Part shown: positions 35,801 to 48,673 of the stretch, one piece after another
Numbering within the stretch: position 1 is the stretch's first letter
Layout: each line of letters begins with the position of its first letter
Source of the DNA: Fulvia fulva
Taxonomy: Eukaryota; Ascomycota; Dothideomycetes; Mycosphaerellales; Mycosphaerellaceae
Length of the DNA: 64,000 bases
NCBI RefSeq assembly: GCF_020509005.1
Contig: NC_063024.1
Span: forward strand, 1,612,001 to 1,676,000
Direction of reading: 5' to 3'
Made by a program: the position numbers and the translations under genes
Notes under the pieces: model-generated
The model's input: only the letters and a program-made list of their open reading frames with translations
Database searches by the model: none
Told to the model about the DNA's origin: nothing

Positions 35801-36160
35801 AACCTAACTACGAAGCGAACACATCGGCCTCTAGGGGTACCTATTATAGAGGAAGGTTCTAGGATACACGAATACTAGCTACCCCTACGGCTATCGCTCC
35901 TAGAACGTACGGCACGTACTCCTCGTCTGTCCGAGGTAGTCGCTAGGAAGGGGGGAGTAGATAGTAAAGGCGAGGAACCGGACGATTAGGGCACTTCTTA
36001 ATAACGCTAAGGACCTACGGCGTATTACGAACTAGATACTAGAGAAGGGCTGGCTAGAACAGTACCGCCTAGTAGGAACAGTATAGGAAGAGAGGACACG
36101 ACGTAGCGCGACGAGACCGGCTAGGAGCGGGGGCTAACGGGGTAGTGACATAGACTACGT
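32840..36160 (+). pseudogene. LINE-3 ORF2 remnant: APE endonuclease, RT, C-terminal Cys/His
   Basis: It begins 'IILYNVNYSKD' and carries an endonuclease GDFNIYHPS block at about 33250-33275. Reverse transcriptase follows, with 'APGPDRILNELLKK' (about 34206), 'LSLDISGAFDYV' (about 34600) and GFVDDINIL (about 34870-34897). A C-terminal region with the pattern C-X(n)-H/C lies near 35870-35940. Most interruptions are TAG in place of CAG or TGG. Confidence 0.82.
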
Positions 36161-36325
36161 ACGTTTAGAGGGAAAGCTAAACTAGATAAGGAGTAGTCGG
36201 GGGCGGGAAGGGTTTTCACCTATTCGGGTTTCCCTTTATATATAACAATAGATATATACCTATATAGGCCGGATAGGGTCCTAGAACAGGGGAATGACAA
36301 ATCTATCTATCTATATATCCCTATT

Positions 36326-37198
36326 CGGGGTCTTATACGGCTACCTTATAGGACTTTAGGATTAGTACTTCCTACTAATAGGCTATAGCCTACCTAATAG
36401 TAGTAAATGTATGTTCTTCTACGTCGTTTAGAATCTCCTCTACCTAGCTTATTATAGGGTCTAGATAGAATATCTAGGCGATAAGAGCCTTATAGTGTTT
36501 AGCCTTATACTCTTTAGAGTCATTATCTCCGTCCCCCCTTAACCTCTTATTACCTATAACCTGAGGTAGCGCTAGGTGTTCGGATAGGTCGAACTGAACA
36601 ACATCTTCTTTTTCTTTTATTAGAGTACCCTAATCTCTAAACTTCTAGTATTCCCTAATGTCCTTTAGGGGAGGGGGAAGTTATATAAATAGCGGTTATT
36701 GTAGTGTTAATAACTTAGGTAGGTTCTATATAGATCCACCGCTATCGGCCTTCGATAGTATTAAAACCGCCTTAATATTTTCTCCTAGCCTTCGTAACGG
36801 TGTCTCTAATAATCCCCTATCGGAAAATTTCGTCCTAAAGGGCTTCCTCCTAATAGAATTACGCTATAGCGCTCGACTCGGCTAGTTAGTAAAGGCGATA
36901 CTAAGATCTATATCTCCCCCCTTCTTATTCTTAAACTAGTCGACGTGACTATACGCTTTTATAGCTTTTATATCGGGATTCTAGAACAGCTATTATTTTG
37001 TAGTGTTTTCTAAGTAGCCTATAAACACGGCTTCTTTCCCTTAGTTTATTACCTTATCTCTCCTTAAGCCTTAAGGTTAGGCTCTTAGGTCTATATAGAC
37101 TCTAGCTTTATATCCCTAGACGCGGAAATAGTCGACTAACGGTACTTAGCTAGTAAAGGCTTCTTCTAGTAAAAGAGCAATACTATTGAAAATCGGAG
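36326..37198 (-). pseudogene. Copia-2 pol remnant: integrase part
   Basis: The minus-strand sequence from about 37190 to 36870 is the RIP-mutated counterpart of the Copia-1 integrase block (20200-20500). Below that lies RT-proximal pol that Copia-1 lacks. It is bounded by the duplications of LINE-3 on the left and composite C on the right. Confidence 0.65.
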
Positions 37199-38757
37199 GT
37201 CGACGACGAGAATCACCTATACGTAGTGTCGGCTACGAACCTCTCGTCTAGCTACGAGAGAGCTAAGTATTCTTACGCTAGAGCGTCGTAGGCGCGACGG
37301 GCGCGTAACGTAGGCGAAGCCGCGGCGAATAGAGGACTACTAGCAAAACGGTTATAAAAACTATCCGACGAGCGTATACTCGTGTCGGGAGCGAGTCCCT
37401 CTTCTTTCTACGTGTAAGAAGGGCGCGGAACCGTAGCCTATACGCTCGATAGGACACCTCTAGTATAAGTATAGAATTTTTACCTCCGGAGACCGTAAAC
37501 CGAGCGGGCTAAGCGACGAACATTAGACGAGCGGACTATAGAACAACAACTAAGCGGACTATATAACGGCGTCGAGCGGACTACGAAACAATCTAGTGTT
37601 TGCTAGCGGGCAATACGGTAGGTAGGTAGACACGCGACGAAGCCTATAAGGGCCTATTAAACACCCGGTATAGGAACGAGGGTTTTGCCTAAGGTACTAC
37701 CTATCCCGCTACATAACGCACCTAGTCTAATATAGTGGATTGCGACGAGGAAAAGACGATAGCCTAAGCAAGGAAAAGACGGCTATTAGGACGGGGAAAA
37801 GACGTATAATATAAGTAGATTAGTTCTATAATCGGGGAGGATCGAGGGTAGGGTAATAAGGAACTTTATATTAGTTAGTAGGTAGAAACGTAAGGAGTAC
37901 GCTGCCCGGCGTAGTGTGTGCCCCGAGCAAACCTACGAGGTATAGACGGCCGCTTTCTAGAGATAGGCTACGGTAACGCGAAGGGCGTCAAAACCTAGGG
38001 CGTAGTATATACTAGTAGCGACGGCTAACACTGTCTATATAGCCCGAGAGGACGGATACGCATGTCGGTCAATAGAGAGCACTAAAGGGCTTAGGCCTAT
38101 AGAGGTGGATATTAGCTTAAGGAGCAAATAGGGAGGGACGGCGTAGAGGGAAGCTTTTGCTCCGGGCTAACCTCTCGAAACGAGGCTACACGGTAGTACT
38201 AGATAAGTAGGAAAGCGCGGTTAAGACTTGTTACCTTATCTCGTAGCTAGCTTACTAAATACGATTCCTTCCTTACCTAAAACCCGGAGCACATAGTGCT
38301 GAACTATACTAAGTAGGTAAAAGGGAGAAGCTAGTAGAGGGCGAAGGTAAGAGACAGGCAATACTAGGCCATTATCTAGGACAGACAAGATATAAGGAGA
38401 GTGACAAGATAGATCCTTAACGAGGACTACCTAGAGTAATTCTCCCTAGTAGTAGAAACGGAAAGGTGGATAGAGAGGAGGGAGAGAGAGAGAAGAGCCG
38501 GGGAAACAGAAGGGAGAAAGGGAATCGAGAGGAGGACATTACTAGGGTTACGGGCAAGGTAGTTATAGGGTAACAACTATAATACTAGCGTACCCTAAAG
38601 GAAGGAGAACGAAAGGACAAGATAGGAAAGAACGAGGAGGGTAAAGACGAGGAGGTTTTTATCCGTTAATCGGGTTTCCTACCTATACAAATAGACCTAA
38701 ATAGCGAGAGACCTGTATAGGCTATAGGGCACTAAAACAGGCGAATGAATAATCTAT
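37199..38757 (+). mobile_element. Composite element C: module fused to a short LINE fragment
   Basis: 37199-38274 is the 1,076-bp module. 38275-38757 is the extreme 3' part of a LINE subfamily not otherwise present, with the GGTTTTTATCC variant of the 3' block, ending in (ATCT)n. The flanks CTATTGAAAATCGGA (37183-37197) and CTATTAATAATCGGA (38762-38776) look like a 15-base target duplication with two substitutions. Confidence 0.8.
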
Positions 38758-38776
38758 CTATCTATTAATAATCGGA

Positions 38777-41381
38777 CTAATAGGTAGTCTGTCTCTAATT
38801 ATAGTCTATACTTATAAAGCTTCTAGCTAGAACTTAACTAGTATACTAGAGTCTTTAAGTATAGCCCGGACTATGTTCTTAGAGGCTTAAATTGACCTTT
38901 CTATAGGTCCATTTTAAAGAGAGTTGTAGGCATTAGTTATGTCTATCTAAGTACTAAACTCCTTCTCCTACTCTTTTAGTAAGGCGAGAATTTCTCTTAT
39001 ACTATTACTACGGATCGTAGATAGAAAGCACCTTAACTACTATTCTACCTAGACCTTCTAATCCCGTAGGGCTATAGGAGCGTCGCTCCTAGCCTTTAAA
39101 GGGATTGCCTACTTCTTCCTAGAGAAGTTGTCTATAATCTTAAGCCAATATTTATATCCTAGCCTAGAGACTACGCCCTAAAAAGGCCTATAGATGTCAA
39201 TAGAGACAAGGGCTAGCCTTTCTCCTTTTCTCTCTATAGTAGGTCCCTTAAACTTCCTTATATTAGCAAGGGAGCATACCTTATAACTTAGGTATTTAGA
39301 AGGAATAGGGATAGGATCTTTCTTATTAGTGACTCTATAAAGGTTTCCTAGTAGTCCCTTACTAAGGTATATACATCTTCTATACTATAGCTCCTACTGA
39401 TCTTCGGACTTAGTATTAGCTATAGCGGTGCCGTTACGTTCTTAAGAGAGTATACTAGTATACTATAGCTCAAGAATTTCTAAGATCGAGTAGATAAACG
39501 GTACTCCTCCTCGAAATTTAATCTAGACAGCGGGTTTACTAGACAAGGATTTTAGGGTGAAACTAGGTAGTTAGATAGTAAACTATTAGCTAAACTGATT
39601 CTACGAAACAAGACTAACTCTAAGGCTAGGAATAAACAAGACATTTTCTAAGACAATTTGCTTTCTAGAAGGACTACCTATTACTACACTTCCTATATAT
39701 ATAGCTTATAGATAGCCACCCCTAACCTTGATCCACTTCCTCTTTTAAAGAGGCTTTAGTATCCTAAATAGTAAATCTTAGTCAGTTATATATAATAAAG
39801 TATAAGAGTTAAGCAACTACTTAGACGAGGGGTACTTACCTTTAGCTTCTATAGTAGAATAGGCAACCTTATTAACATTATTATCTTCTAATAGTTTCTT
39901 AGAGTCTGATACGTCTTCCTAGGTCGTATAGGCCCTTATAGGCTTCTTAATAGAGGAGGCCTTTAGCTTACGGCTCTCCTTTATCTACTTTATAAGGTCC
40001 GTTATTACCTTAAGGACATTACGAAGGTTTAGTAATAATGACCTCCTACGAGGTAGTAACGGTTATCTCTTAGTAGGGTAGGTAACCCTAGCTAGTTTAT
40101 CCTTGTTCCTAATAGCCTACTAAGCTATAGAAAGGTATAGGCACTTGCTTATAAAATAGTTACTATTATAGAGATAGTACGTAAGCTTACCCTAGAAACC
40201 CTTCTTAGCGAATATAGCTGTCCCTTAATAAATTATTAATTCTTGCTTCTTCCTAAGAATTGTAAGAATGTCTTGTAGTAAGAGATTTACCTAGGTATTA
40301 ATTGTATCGCGAATTGAGCCAAATGAGTCTAGTAGAGCTACTAGAGTTACTAGATCTTTCTGTCCTTAGTCTTAATGTCTTAGAACTAAGGCGAGATTCA
40401 AACAGCCCTCCTTATAATTAAGCTAAGCTCCTACTAGGCGTCATCTATTGACTAGTCCTCTATTATTACGAAATTGGTGTATTACTAAAGCAAACTTCTT
40501 CTAGTAGCGAGAAGTCTTCTCTTATATTTAGCTTTAGCCTATTCCTATAACTCCTTTATATACCGGATCTCGTATATCATCTCTTAATTATCTATCGATA
40601 GATAGATATATATCTTATATAGGGCCGTTATACTAGACCGTCTATACGATGCCTTCCTTATCGCTTAATCTAAAGGAAGGGATAACTCCGATAATGTAGA
40701 GGGTGTCGCTATAGATAGGGTTGTAGCGGAAATGTCCGTAATAATGTCTTTAAGAACCTAGTCAACCTGCTTTACTACTAGGTATATTCCTATTAGCTTA
40801 AACTATGTTTTGTAGTTCTCTCTTATTAGAATAGGTACTACTCTCTTTCTTAAGAACCTAGTCTCGTTCTCTATTTTTTATAAGTTAAAGGATAGGTTAG
40901 CTACTCTTAGGTAAAAGGATATATTCGGTCGTACGCGATCGGATCGAAATAGGATAAACCAAACGCGAGGTTAATAGCGGAGAGGATAGCTATTCGCCGG
41001 GAAGAGGAGGAAAGTCGGTCGGTAAGGAAAGTGTTAGTACTAAGACACTATAGCGTAACTCTCTTAGTAGAGGGGGTTTTTAAGACACTACGGCTCTCTT
41101 AGAATAAATAGTTAGTCGATACGAACGCGATGTCCGGAGAGCGACTCTTCTTAGTAAGCTCGCCTACTTATCTAAGGTATTAGTATAGGCTCCCTGACTC
41201 GGAGTCTAATAGTGCCTTACTAGGCTCTTTTACGTCTTATATATACCTATAGCACGGCTATAGCTTCCTATATAAGGCGGGTATAGCCTCTAGTCTACCT
41301 TCCTTTTGTTCTAAAGAGGAATAACTCTAATATAACTTTATCGAGGGTAAAACACCGAGTTACTAACCCGGGCTTATAACC
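38777..41381 (-). pseudogene. Copia-2 integrase N-part and gag remnants
   Basis: The minus-strand sequence is parallel to Copia-1 20500-22730, so it carries the front of integrase, gag with its knuckle region (about 40130-40200) and the 5' leader, heavily interrupted. The half-tRNA-iMet primer site (41370-41381, GGGCTTATAACC) abuts the LTR. Confidence 0.7.
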
Positions 41382-41615
41382 TATTAAATAGGTACGAGTT
41401 ACGTAGTAGTAGAAGACGGCGGATTATACGAAAGACGAAGAAGGACCTAATAGGATAGCGCGTATCTATATATAGTATCGCTAGTACTAGTATAGGTAGA
41501 TACTAGGTATCCGGATGTTTACTAGCCTATAGGCTAGTAAACCCTAGTCACGTGATCTAGTTATATAATATACCTACACCTATATACTTGACCTACGGCC
41601 TATATGTTCTTAATA
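41382..41615 (-). repeat. Copia-2 5' LTR (right)
   Basis: 234 bp. Reading the minus strand, a TATATATA box (41474-41467) precedes by 22 bases the point (41452) at which the Copia leader captured by LINE-4 begins, so 41452 is the likely transcription start. The last 15 bases were duplicated by composite E. Confidence 0.82.
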
Positions 41616-41697
41616 GATAGATAGATTTGTTATTCCCCTATTCTAGGACCCTATTCGGCCTATATAGGTATATATCTATTGTTATATATAAAGGGAA

Positions 41698-44600
41698 TAT
41701 TAGGTCCTTCTTCGTCTTTCGTATAATCCGCCGTCTTCTACTACTACGTAACTCGTACCTATTTAATAGGTTATGCCTAATTAGGAAGCGCGACCCCGAA
41801 TAGTAGCGAAGGATAGTAACTAACGAGAGCTATAGCCTTACGAACACTCTATACTAAGAGTCAAACCGGGGAATAGACTAAGGAAAAACCTAGGACATAA
41901 GCCGAGGCCTACTATATAGAAAGCAGAGGCTAACGACAAATAACATAGCGTGGACGACCCTATATACGGAGGCGGAAGACTTGCTAGGGGATAGCGAACA
42001 CCTAGCCCGGACATATAAGAACACTATAGTATAGCTACTAGGAGCGCTAAAAGCGCTATTATACTAAATCCCGAAAACAATCTAACAAGCAATATAGAAA
42101 GTAGCCTAGAGACTAACTATATAGGTAACAGTAGTAGTAGGTAAGAATTAACCCCCTCCGAAGGTAAGCAAGGCGGTACGCCTATATATTACTAATCCGG
42201 CGGAAAAACAAGAAATCGTAGCCCTAATAAGTAAGGAGATTGTCGACAGAATCGGCTAAAATGAGGTAGTTGGAGCGAGGGTAGAGGCAATAGGCGTAGT
42301 GAGACTCTTTACCGTATAAGAGTCTAATAGACGAAAGCTAGAGACCTATAAGGAGTGGACTACTAAAGTCGCGAAGTCGGCACGAGTCTCCTACTAACAG
42401 TATACCGTCATCGCCTACGGGGTCCCTAGGACATTCAAGGTCGAAGACCTTCCCTACCTCTAAGTATAGAACTAGAACACCTCCCTAGGAGTACGACTAA
42501 CGAAGGCGGTATAGCTATATAAGACAGTAGACCGAGAAAAGACATACTTATCGCTTATTATCTAGGTAGAGACAGCGGAACAAGCTAACTAGATACTAGA
42601 CAATAGGCTATTCTAGAACTACGAGAGAATAGACACGGAGATCTATTAGAGTAGCTATAGGGTACTACAATGCTTCTAATGCCAATAGTACGGTCATATA
42701 GCCCTAAAATACGGGGAGAAGACCCTAAGGTGTCCTTACTACGCAGGCCTATACTAGGGAAGGGAATGCCTAAAAAAGGAGAGTAGGTATATATACTACG
42801 GTAGAAGGCACCTAGCGTATTTAAGCTAATGCCTAACTAGAATAGTAGTATAAGAACGAGCGAGACAAGTAAGGATTTCTATACTAGCTAGGTACCCCTA
42901 ACGGTAGTAGGAGGGACCTACCGTATATAAGGGCTTCGAACCGAGTAAAAGGAAGAGGGTAGAAGAGACGAACAAGGGAACCTAACCGTAAACGTATCTA
43001 CCTCCCGGTAGGCCTCGACACCTTAACCGGGCCGCTAACGAACTAGGCCAAATACGAATCTTTAGGGCGCCCTAGCGGCCCTAGGGCTAGCCGGACAGCG
43101 AGATATAGGCTTAGGAGACATAGTAGGTTAGTACGGAAATGGACCTTACGGATAACGAATAATACTATACGACGACATTACTATCGTATAGTATAACGTA
43201 AACAAAAGTAGGGACAAGGTCTAGCGCCACTTTCTATAAGAGCTAGACCCGCTACGGCACTACGTTATCGCGGTATAGGAACTATAGGTCAACCCCTACG
43301 AAGGACTCCTAGCTACTTGTAATGACCGGAGATACTATACCGTAATCGCGGGCTAACGAGGCGTCCTCCCGAGGACATATATATACGTAAGCAAGACTAT
43401 AGACCTTGAGTCGTAGAAGGTTATACTACCGTAGTAGGGCAACCTAGGAGACATAACATCAATCTAGATCGACACGACATAAGGCCCTATCTAGATCTAT
43501 AACGTTTATAACCCGCTACCGCGGGGTCGGACGAGTAGGGAACTAGGAACCCTCGCCTACCTAGAGCGGACCCTAAGCTAAGACATAAAGTAAGTACTCC
43601 TTGGCGACTTCAACCTCTACTACCTACGGTAGGGACTCGAATTCACTCCCCCGTACGCGTTTCTAGGGGAAAAGCTACTAGATATAACCGTACGCTACGG
43701 AATGGCCTTAGTAACACTAAAGGGAATAGAGACGTAGAAAGCCCGTTTAAGTATAAGCACGATCGACCTATACTTTCTATTACGAGAACTTGAAGAGAGA
43801 CTAGTCTAATGCCGACCGAACTACGCGCTAGAAGCCTCCTTAGACTATATCCCTATCTAAACGACGCTAGGGGTAAAGGCGATAGAGGAGCTAGTAAGCG
43901 AACCACGCCGTAACTAGAAGAAGGCACGCTAGGACGACATAAGAGGCTTCCTAATAGCGAACCTACTATAGTATAGAGAACTCGAGACGACAGCTTAGCT
44001 AGATCAAGTAGCGGAACAGATTACCTCGGTTATATAGCAAGTAGCGGAACAATATACGCCGTTACTCCGGCCCTTAACGTAGTAGAAGGCCTTCTAGACC
44101 CCTAAATGCTCTACGAAGTAGAAAGGCATCCCCTAGTAGGCAACGACGTTCGTCTACTCCTTTCTCTAGGAACGGACGACATACCTAGTCCTAGGAAGGT
44201 ACACGTCCGACCCGGTAAAGGTAGAGACTAGAATACCTTAGGGAACTACTCTCTCCCCTATCCTGTTTCTGATATTTATGTCTAATCTAATCCCCCTACT
44301 CACCTCTCCGCAAACCTTAGTATCGGGGTTCGTGGACGACACAAACATCCTAGCCTAGTCAGACTCGACAGAAGAGAACTATCGCCTCCTCGAAGATAGG
44401 TACAAGAAATGCGAGGAGTGGGCAAAGAAGTATAGTGCCCAGTTCGCCCCTAAAAAGTACCAACTTATACACTTTAGTAAAGCGAGAACATACTATAATA
44501 TAAAGGCGGCGGTAAGAATCCAAGGCTACGAGACAAAGCTATTAGCGGAGCTACGAGTACTAGGGATCTAGCTCGACCCGAAGCTAAGCTAGAATGTATA

Positions 44601-45825
44601 GGTTAAGAAAGCCTAGAGTCGAGCACAAGTTAACGAAGCCTCGATAAAGAGACTTACGGTATCTATATAGGGAGTAACATTCGACAAGGTAAGAGTAATG
44701 TATAAGGCGATCGTCAGACTAGCTATACTATACGGGGTACAGATTTGGGGAACAGGAGGCGTAGGCAAGCCGATCCCGAAACGGATAGAGCAACCCCTAA
44801 ACAGGACATAGGTAGGTAACCTACGTAGGGTACTAGGCGTATATAAGACAACGTTAACAAGCACGGTAGAAATAGAGACAGGAACACTACTAATCGGCTA
44901 GTATATCCGGGGAATGAGAATTTAATACGCGGCAAGGACGACAGGTTACCTAGTACAAACTACGATCTAGGAGGTAAAGAATAAGATAGAAAGCTACTAC
45001 CGGAGAGGGGCCGGACATAGGACAAGCTAAAAAAGAGGATGACCTTACTACCTTTACGGCTATATAGACAAGCACCGAATGGCTAGCACGAAAAGAGGAG
45101 GAGCGTAGGACTCGCTAGGCCGGCGGGAGCAAGGCTAAGACCTAAAGCCTAGCGGAATAGATAGCGAGCTACCTATAGGAGTAGGACTAGAAAAAGAAGC
45201 CCCCTAAGACAACAGGCCCGATAGCGCTCCGAGCCTTCTAGAGACACAATTACTAGCTATATAGGGACCTGACAAGGGCCGAGGCAAGTATAGCGATCTA
45301 AATCAGGTCCGAACACATTAGGTTAAGGGCCTACCTGTTTAGAAGACGCGTACTAGACATCTATAGCCTAGCCTACTAGTGTGGCTACCTATCGCAAAAC
45401 CTAGAACATATGCTACTACGATGCCCGTAGTAGGCGAGAGGCAGGGGAAATTAGAGGCACTAAGCGGGAAGGAGAGACTATAAGTCAATCATTAGGGACA
45501 AAGGCAACATTCGCCGAATCTCTCGGTAGATACTATAGTAGGGATACCTCTAGCAGTTTAGCCTCGCTAGCGAGACGGAGGAGTAGATAGACAAGAGGCG
45601 GAAGCTAGGGGGTGGCAGATAGGGTAGTTATTAGGGCAGGCCTATGATACTAGCGTACCCCTAATAAGGGAAAATTAAGACAACAACTAGGAGGAAAAGA
45701 CAGGCGGGAAGGAGGAGGGGTTTTCACTAATACGGTTGCCCCTCTATATATACGAAAACAAGATAGTATAGCTATATAGGCCAAAGGGCACTATAACAGC
45801 TTAATAAAAAATCTATCTATCTATC
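41698..45825 (+). mobile_element. LINE-4 with a captured Copia R-U5-PBS leader at its 5' end
   Basis: 41698-41775 is the sense-strand leader of the Copia-2 family: 71 bases of R-U5 plus seven bases of primer site (GGTTATG). LINE sequence follows: ORF1 with knuckles (about 42670-42860), ORF2 with endonuclease (about 43190) and RT fragments (a GFVDDTNIL-like block at about 44330), and a 3' UTR with an (ATCT)n tail. It is flanked by TATATAAAGGGAA (41685-41697) and TATATAAAGAGAA (45826-45838), so leader and LINE arrived together. Part of RT between about 44120 and 44180 appears deleted. Confidence 0.82.
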
Positions 45826-48673
45826 TATATAAAGAGAACCCCGAATAGGTGAAAACCCTTCCCGCCCCCGACTTCTCCTTATCTAGATTAGCTTTCCCTC
45901 TAAACGTACGTAGTCTATATTACTACCCCGTTAGCCCCCGCTCCTAGCCGGTCTCGTCGCGCTACGCCGTATCCTCTCTTCCTATACTACTCCTACTAGG
46001 CGGTACTATTCTAGCTAGCCCTTAAGGCTCTAGTATCTAGTTCGTAATACGCCGTAGGTCCTTAACGTTATTAAAAAGTGCCCTAATCGTCCGGTTCCTC
46101 GCCTTTACTATCTACTCCCCCCTTCCTAGCGACTACCTCGGATAGACGAGGAGTACGTACCGTACGTTCTAGGAGTAATAGCCGTAGAGGTAGCTAGTAT
46201 TCGTGTATTCTAGAACCTTCCTCTATAATAGGTACCCCTAGAGGCCGATGTGTTTGCTTTGTAGTTAGGTTACTATACTACTCTATACCCTTATAAGGCG
46301 GTAGTAGATAAGCTTCGGGGGGTACTTAACCGCGGATTTCGTAGCTAACTATTCCTTAGGTTATCCCGCTAGCTAAGGGCGTCTACTATGCCCTATACCC
46401 TAGTTGTTCTACCTCTCTTTCTATAGTTGCTCTATAAACGATTTCTTACCTTCCTATTATATTACTAGCTATTCGTCCCTTACCCGGTAGTTCGGCTCGT
46501 TTCCGGGTCGAATGCCCTTATACGCTAGTACTAATTCGCGGGCCCTTACGACTATACTAGCGATGACCTTCTATACTAGGTACTATACTAACTTGCCTAA
46601 GTAGGAGGTCCGTAGTCCCTAGATATATAGGTCGATCGGCGGTATAGCGGTCTCGTACTTAAGTATCCTTATTAGTATCGACTTATATACCCCGGTAACC
46701 TTCCTTAGGCATTAGTTTAAGATCTTCGCTAACGGCGCGACGAGTCCCTTCGATAGGTAGGCCCTCTCGCCTAAGGACCACACTTAGCTACTATAGGTAA
46801 GGACTGGCCGTACAATAGCCGTATATAGAAGTCGTAACTACCAAAAGTCCGCCCCCTATATAGACGTAGTAAGCCTCTAGTATAATACTATATTCTATTT
46901 AGCTTTCCGTAATATTACCTATACGTACTTCCTCTACCGTAGCGCCGGGTCTACCTATAGTCCGAGGATCCTAAGCTAACTTACCGGGTTAGTCGTATAC
47001 CCCTATATCTAGATAGAAGCTTATATATTATAGAACCGTAGCCGGCGCGTAAAGTGTATTAGATTGTACTTTTCTAGGGCAAACCGAGCCCCGTACCTCC
47101 TAGCCTAGTCCTCGTAGATCTTATACTTCTCTTCTAGTAGCCTATAGTTCTCCTCGGTCGAGGAAGACTACGCTAGGATGTTCGTATCGTCTACGAAGCC
47201 GCTCGTAGCGGTGTTCTAGGATTCTAGGGCTAGGAGTAGCGTCGCTATAAAGAAGAGGAATAGGATAGGTACTAGCGTTAAGCCTTACGGGATTCTAGTA
47301 TAGACTACTTAAAATAGGCTTTTGTACTAACCGACTAGGATCGACGTACTACGGTTTTAGAGGTAGGACCGTACGAAGTTAATAAGCTACTTAGGGAGTC
47401 CTTTCGACCTTAGGATATAGAGTAGCTACGGGTATAATACGTAGTCGAAGGCTCTCGATATGTCTAGACTAAGTAAGGATACTACCTTGTCCCTATTCTT
47501 ATACTAGATAGCCTTTACCTAAGAGGTAATAAGTTCTATCGCGGATAGCGTCGATCGCTACGGGCGCGTACCTATCTAGGTGTCCGGGAGTAGGGAGTAT
47601 TCCTCTACCGCCTCGGAGAGTCTCGTTATAACTAGCTTCTTAAACGCCTTCCTAAGAGTATTAAGGAGCGCAATTAGGCGGTACGACTTTACCTACGTAT
47701 AGTCTTCCTTTTACGGCTTACGTAGGACTACTATCGTCGATTGTTTAAATACTATCGGGTAGTATCCGGTCTATAGGCAGGCGTTAAGGATCGCTACGAC
47801 TACTAGGGCTAGTTAATCTCTACACTTCTTTAGTAGCTCGTTTAGGATCCTATCCGGCCCCGGGGCTTTCTTCGCCGGTAACTTCCTAAGTATAGCGGCA
47901 ACTTCTCCCTCGGACACCTCCTATTAGACCGCGATACTAGGGGCTAGGGGAGTAGAGCTATTTATATCGCTTAGATTAGCCTCGACTAGGGGCGGGAAGA
48001 ACTTACTAGCTAGTAGACGCGCCTTAGCCTCGGGGTCGCTAACCGGGCTACTAGGCGATTATAGCGCTAGGATAGAGAAGGAGGGCCCCTATATAGGGTC
48101 CTATCGGGCCTATTTCGCTAGCTTCTATATCCTCGCTAGCTTGCCGGCGATTTCTTCTACTATAGCCCTCTAGCTAACTGCTTTCTCCCTCCGTATTATA
48201 GCTTTCTTCTATTAGTATACCTCTCTATATCCGGCGGGCTCTCCTTACTTCTCTTACTACTATAGTATACTTCGGCGTCTAGTATAGTTTAGACTATATC
48301 GTTAGTTAGGTAAGCGGAACGTAAAGTAAGGTCGCTTTTCTTATTTCGTCTATTAACCCTAGGACTGCCTCGTCTATCTCGTCTTTACTATTATATTACT
48401 ACTACGCGATCTAGACTAGCCTCTCGGAGTTACCGAGGTACGCCTAGATATTAGCCTAGTAGGCCTTTCCCTAGTTTAGCTTAGGGGTTCTCGCTAGTAT
48501 ACGTTATATCTATATCGTAATAGAGGTCCTGACTAGTATATAGTCTAACGACGCCTCGACTTTATATTCGATCCTATATTAGGTTACTATATAGTAGTAG
48601 CTATCTAAGATCTAGGAGAGGTCGATCGTGTCTTAGAGTCCCCCTCTCTTCTAGGTACCTAGGTCCTTCGGGC

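Larger units (their letters stand above)
31296..36311 (+). mobile_element. LINE-3: complete RIP-degraded non-LTR retrotransposon
   Basis: About 5.0 kb, flanked by TATATATCCCTATT at 31282-31295 and 36312-36325 (14 bp). It has a 5' leader (31296-31500, with a less mutated patch at 31467-31510), ORF1, ORF2 and a 3' UTR with the GGGTTTTCACC block, and ends in an (ATCT)n tail. It lies in Copia-2 pol and is the best-preserved full LINE structure in the window. Confidence 0.85.

Noticed and set aside
44613..44935. Minus-strand frames of 70-83 codons in LINE-4 (and 17090-17293)
   Set aside because: They lie antisense to the LINE RT and exist because RIP removes stops on one strand less often than on the other.
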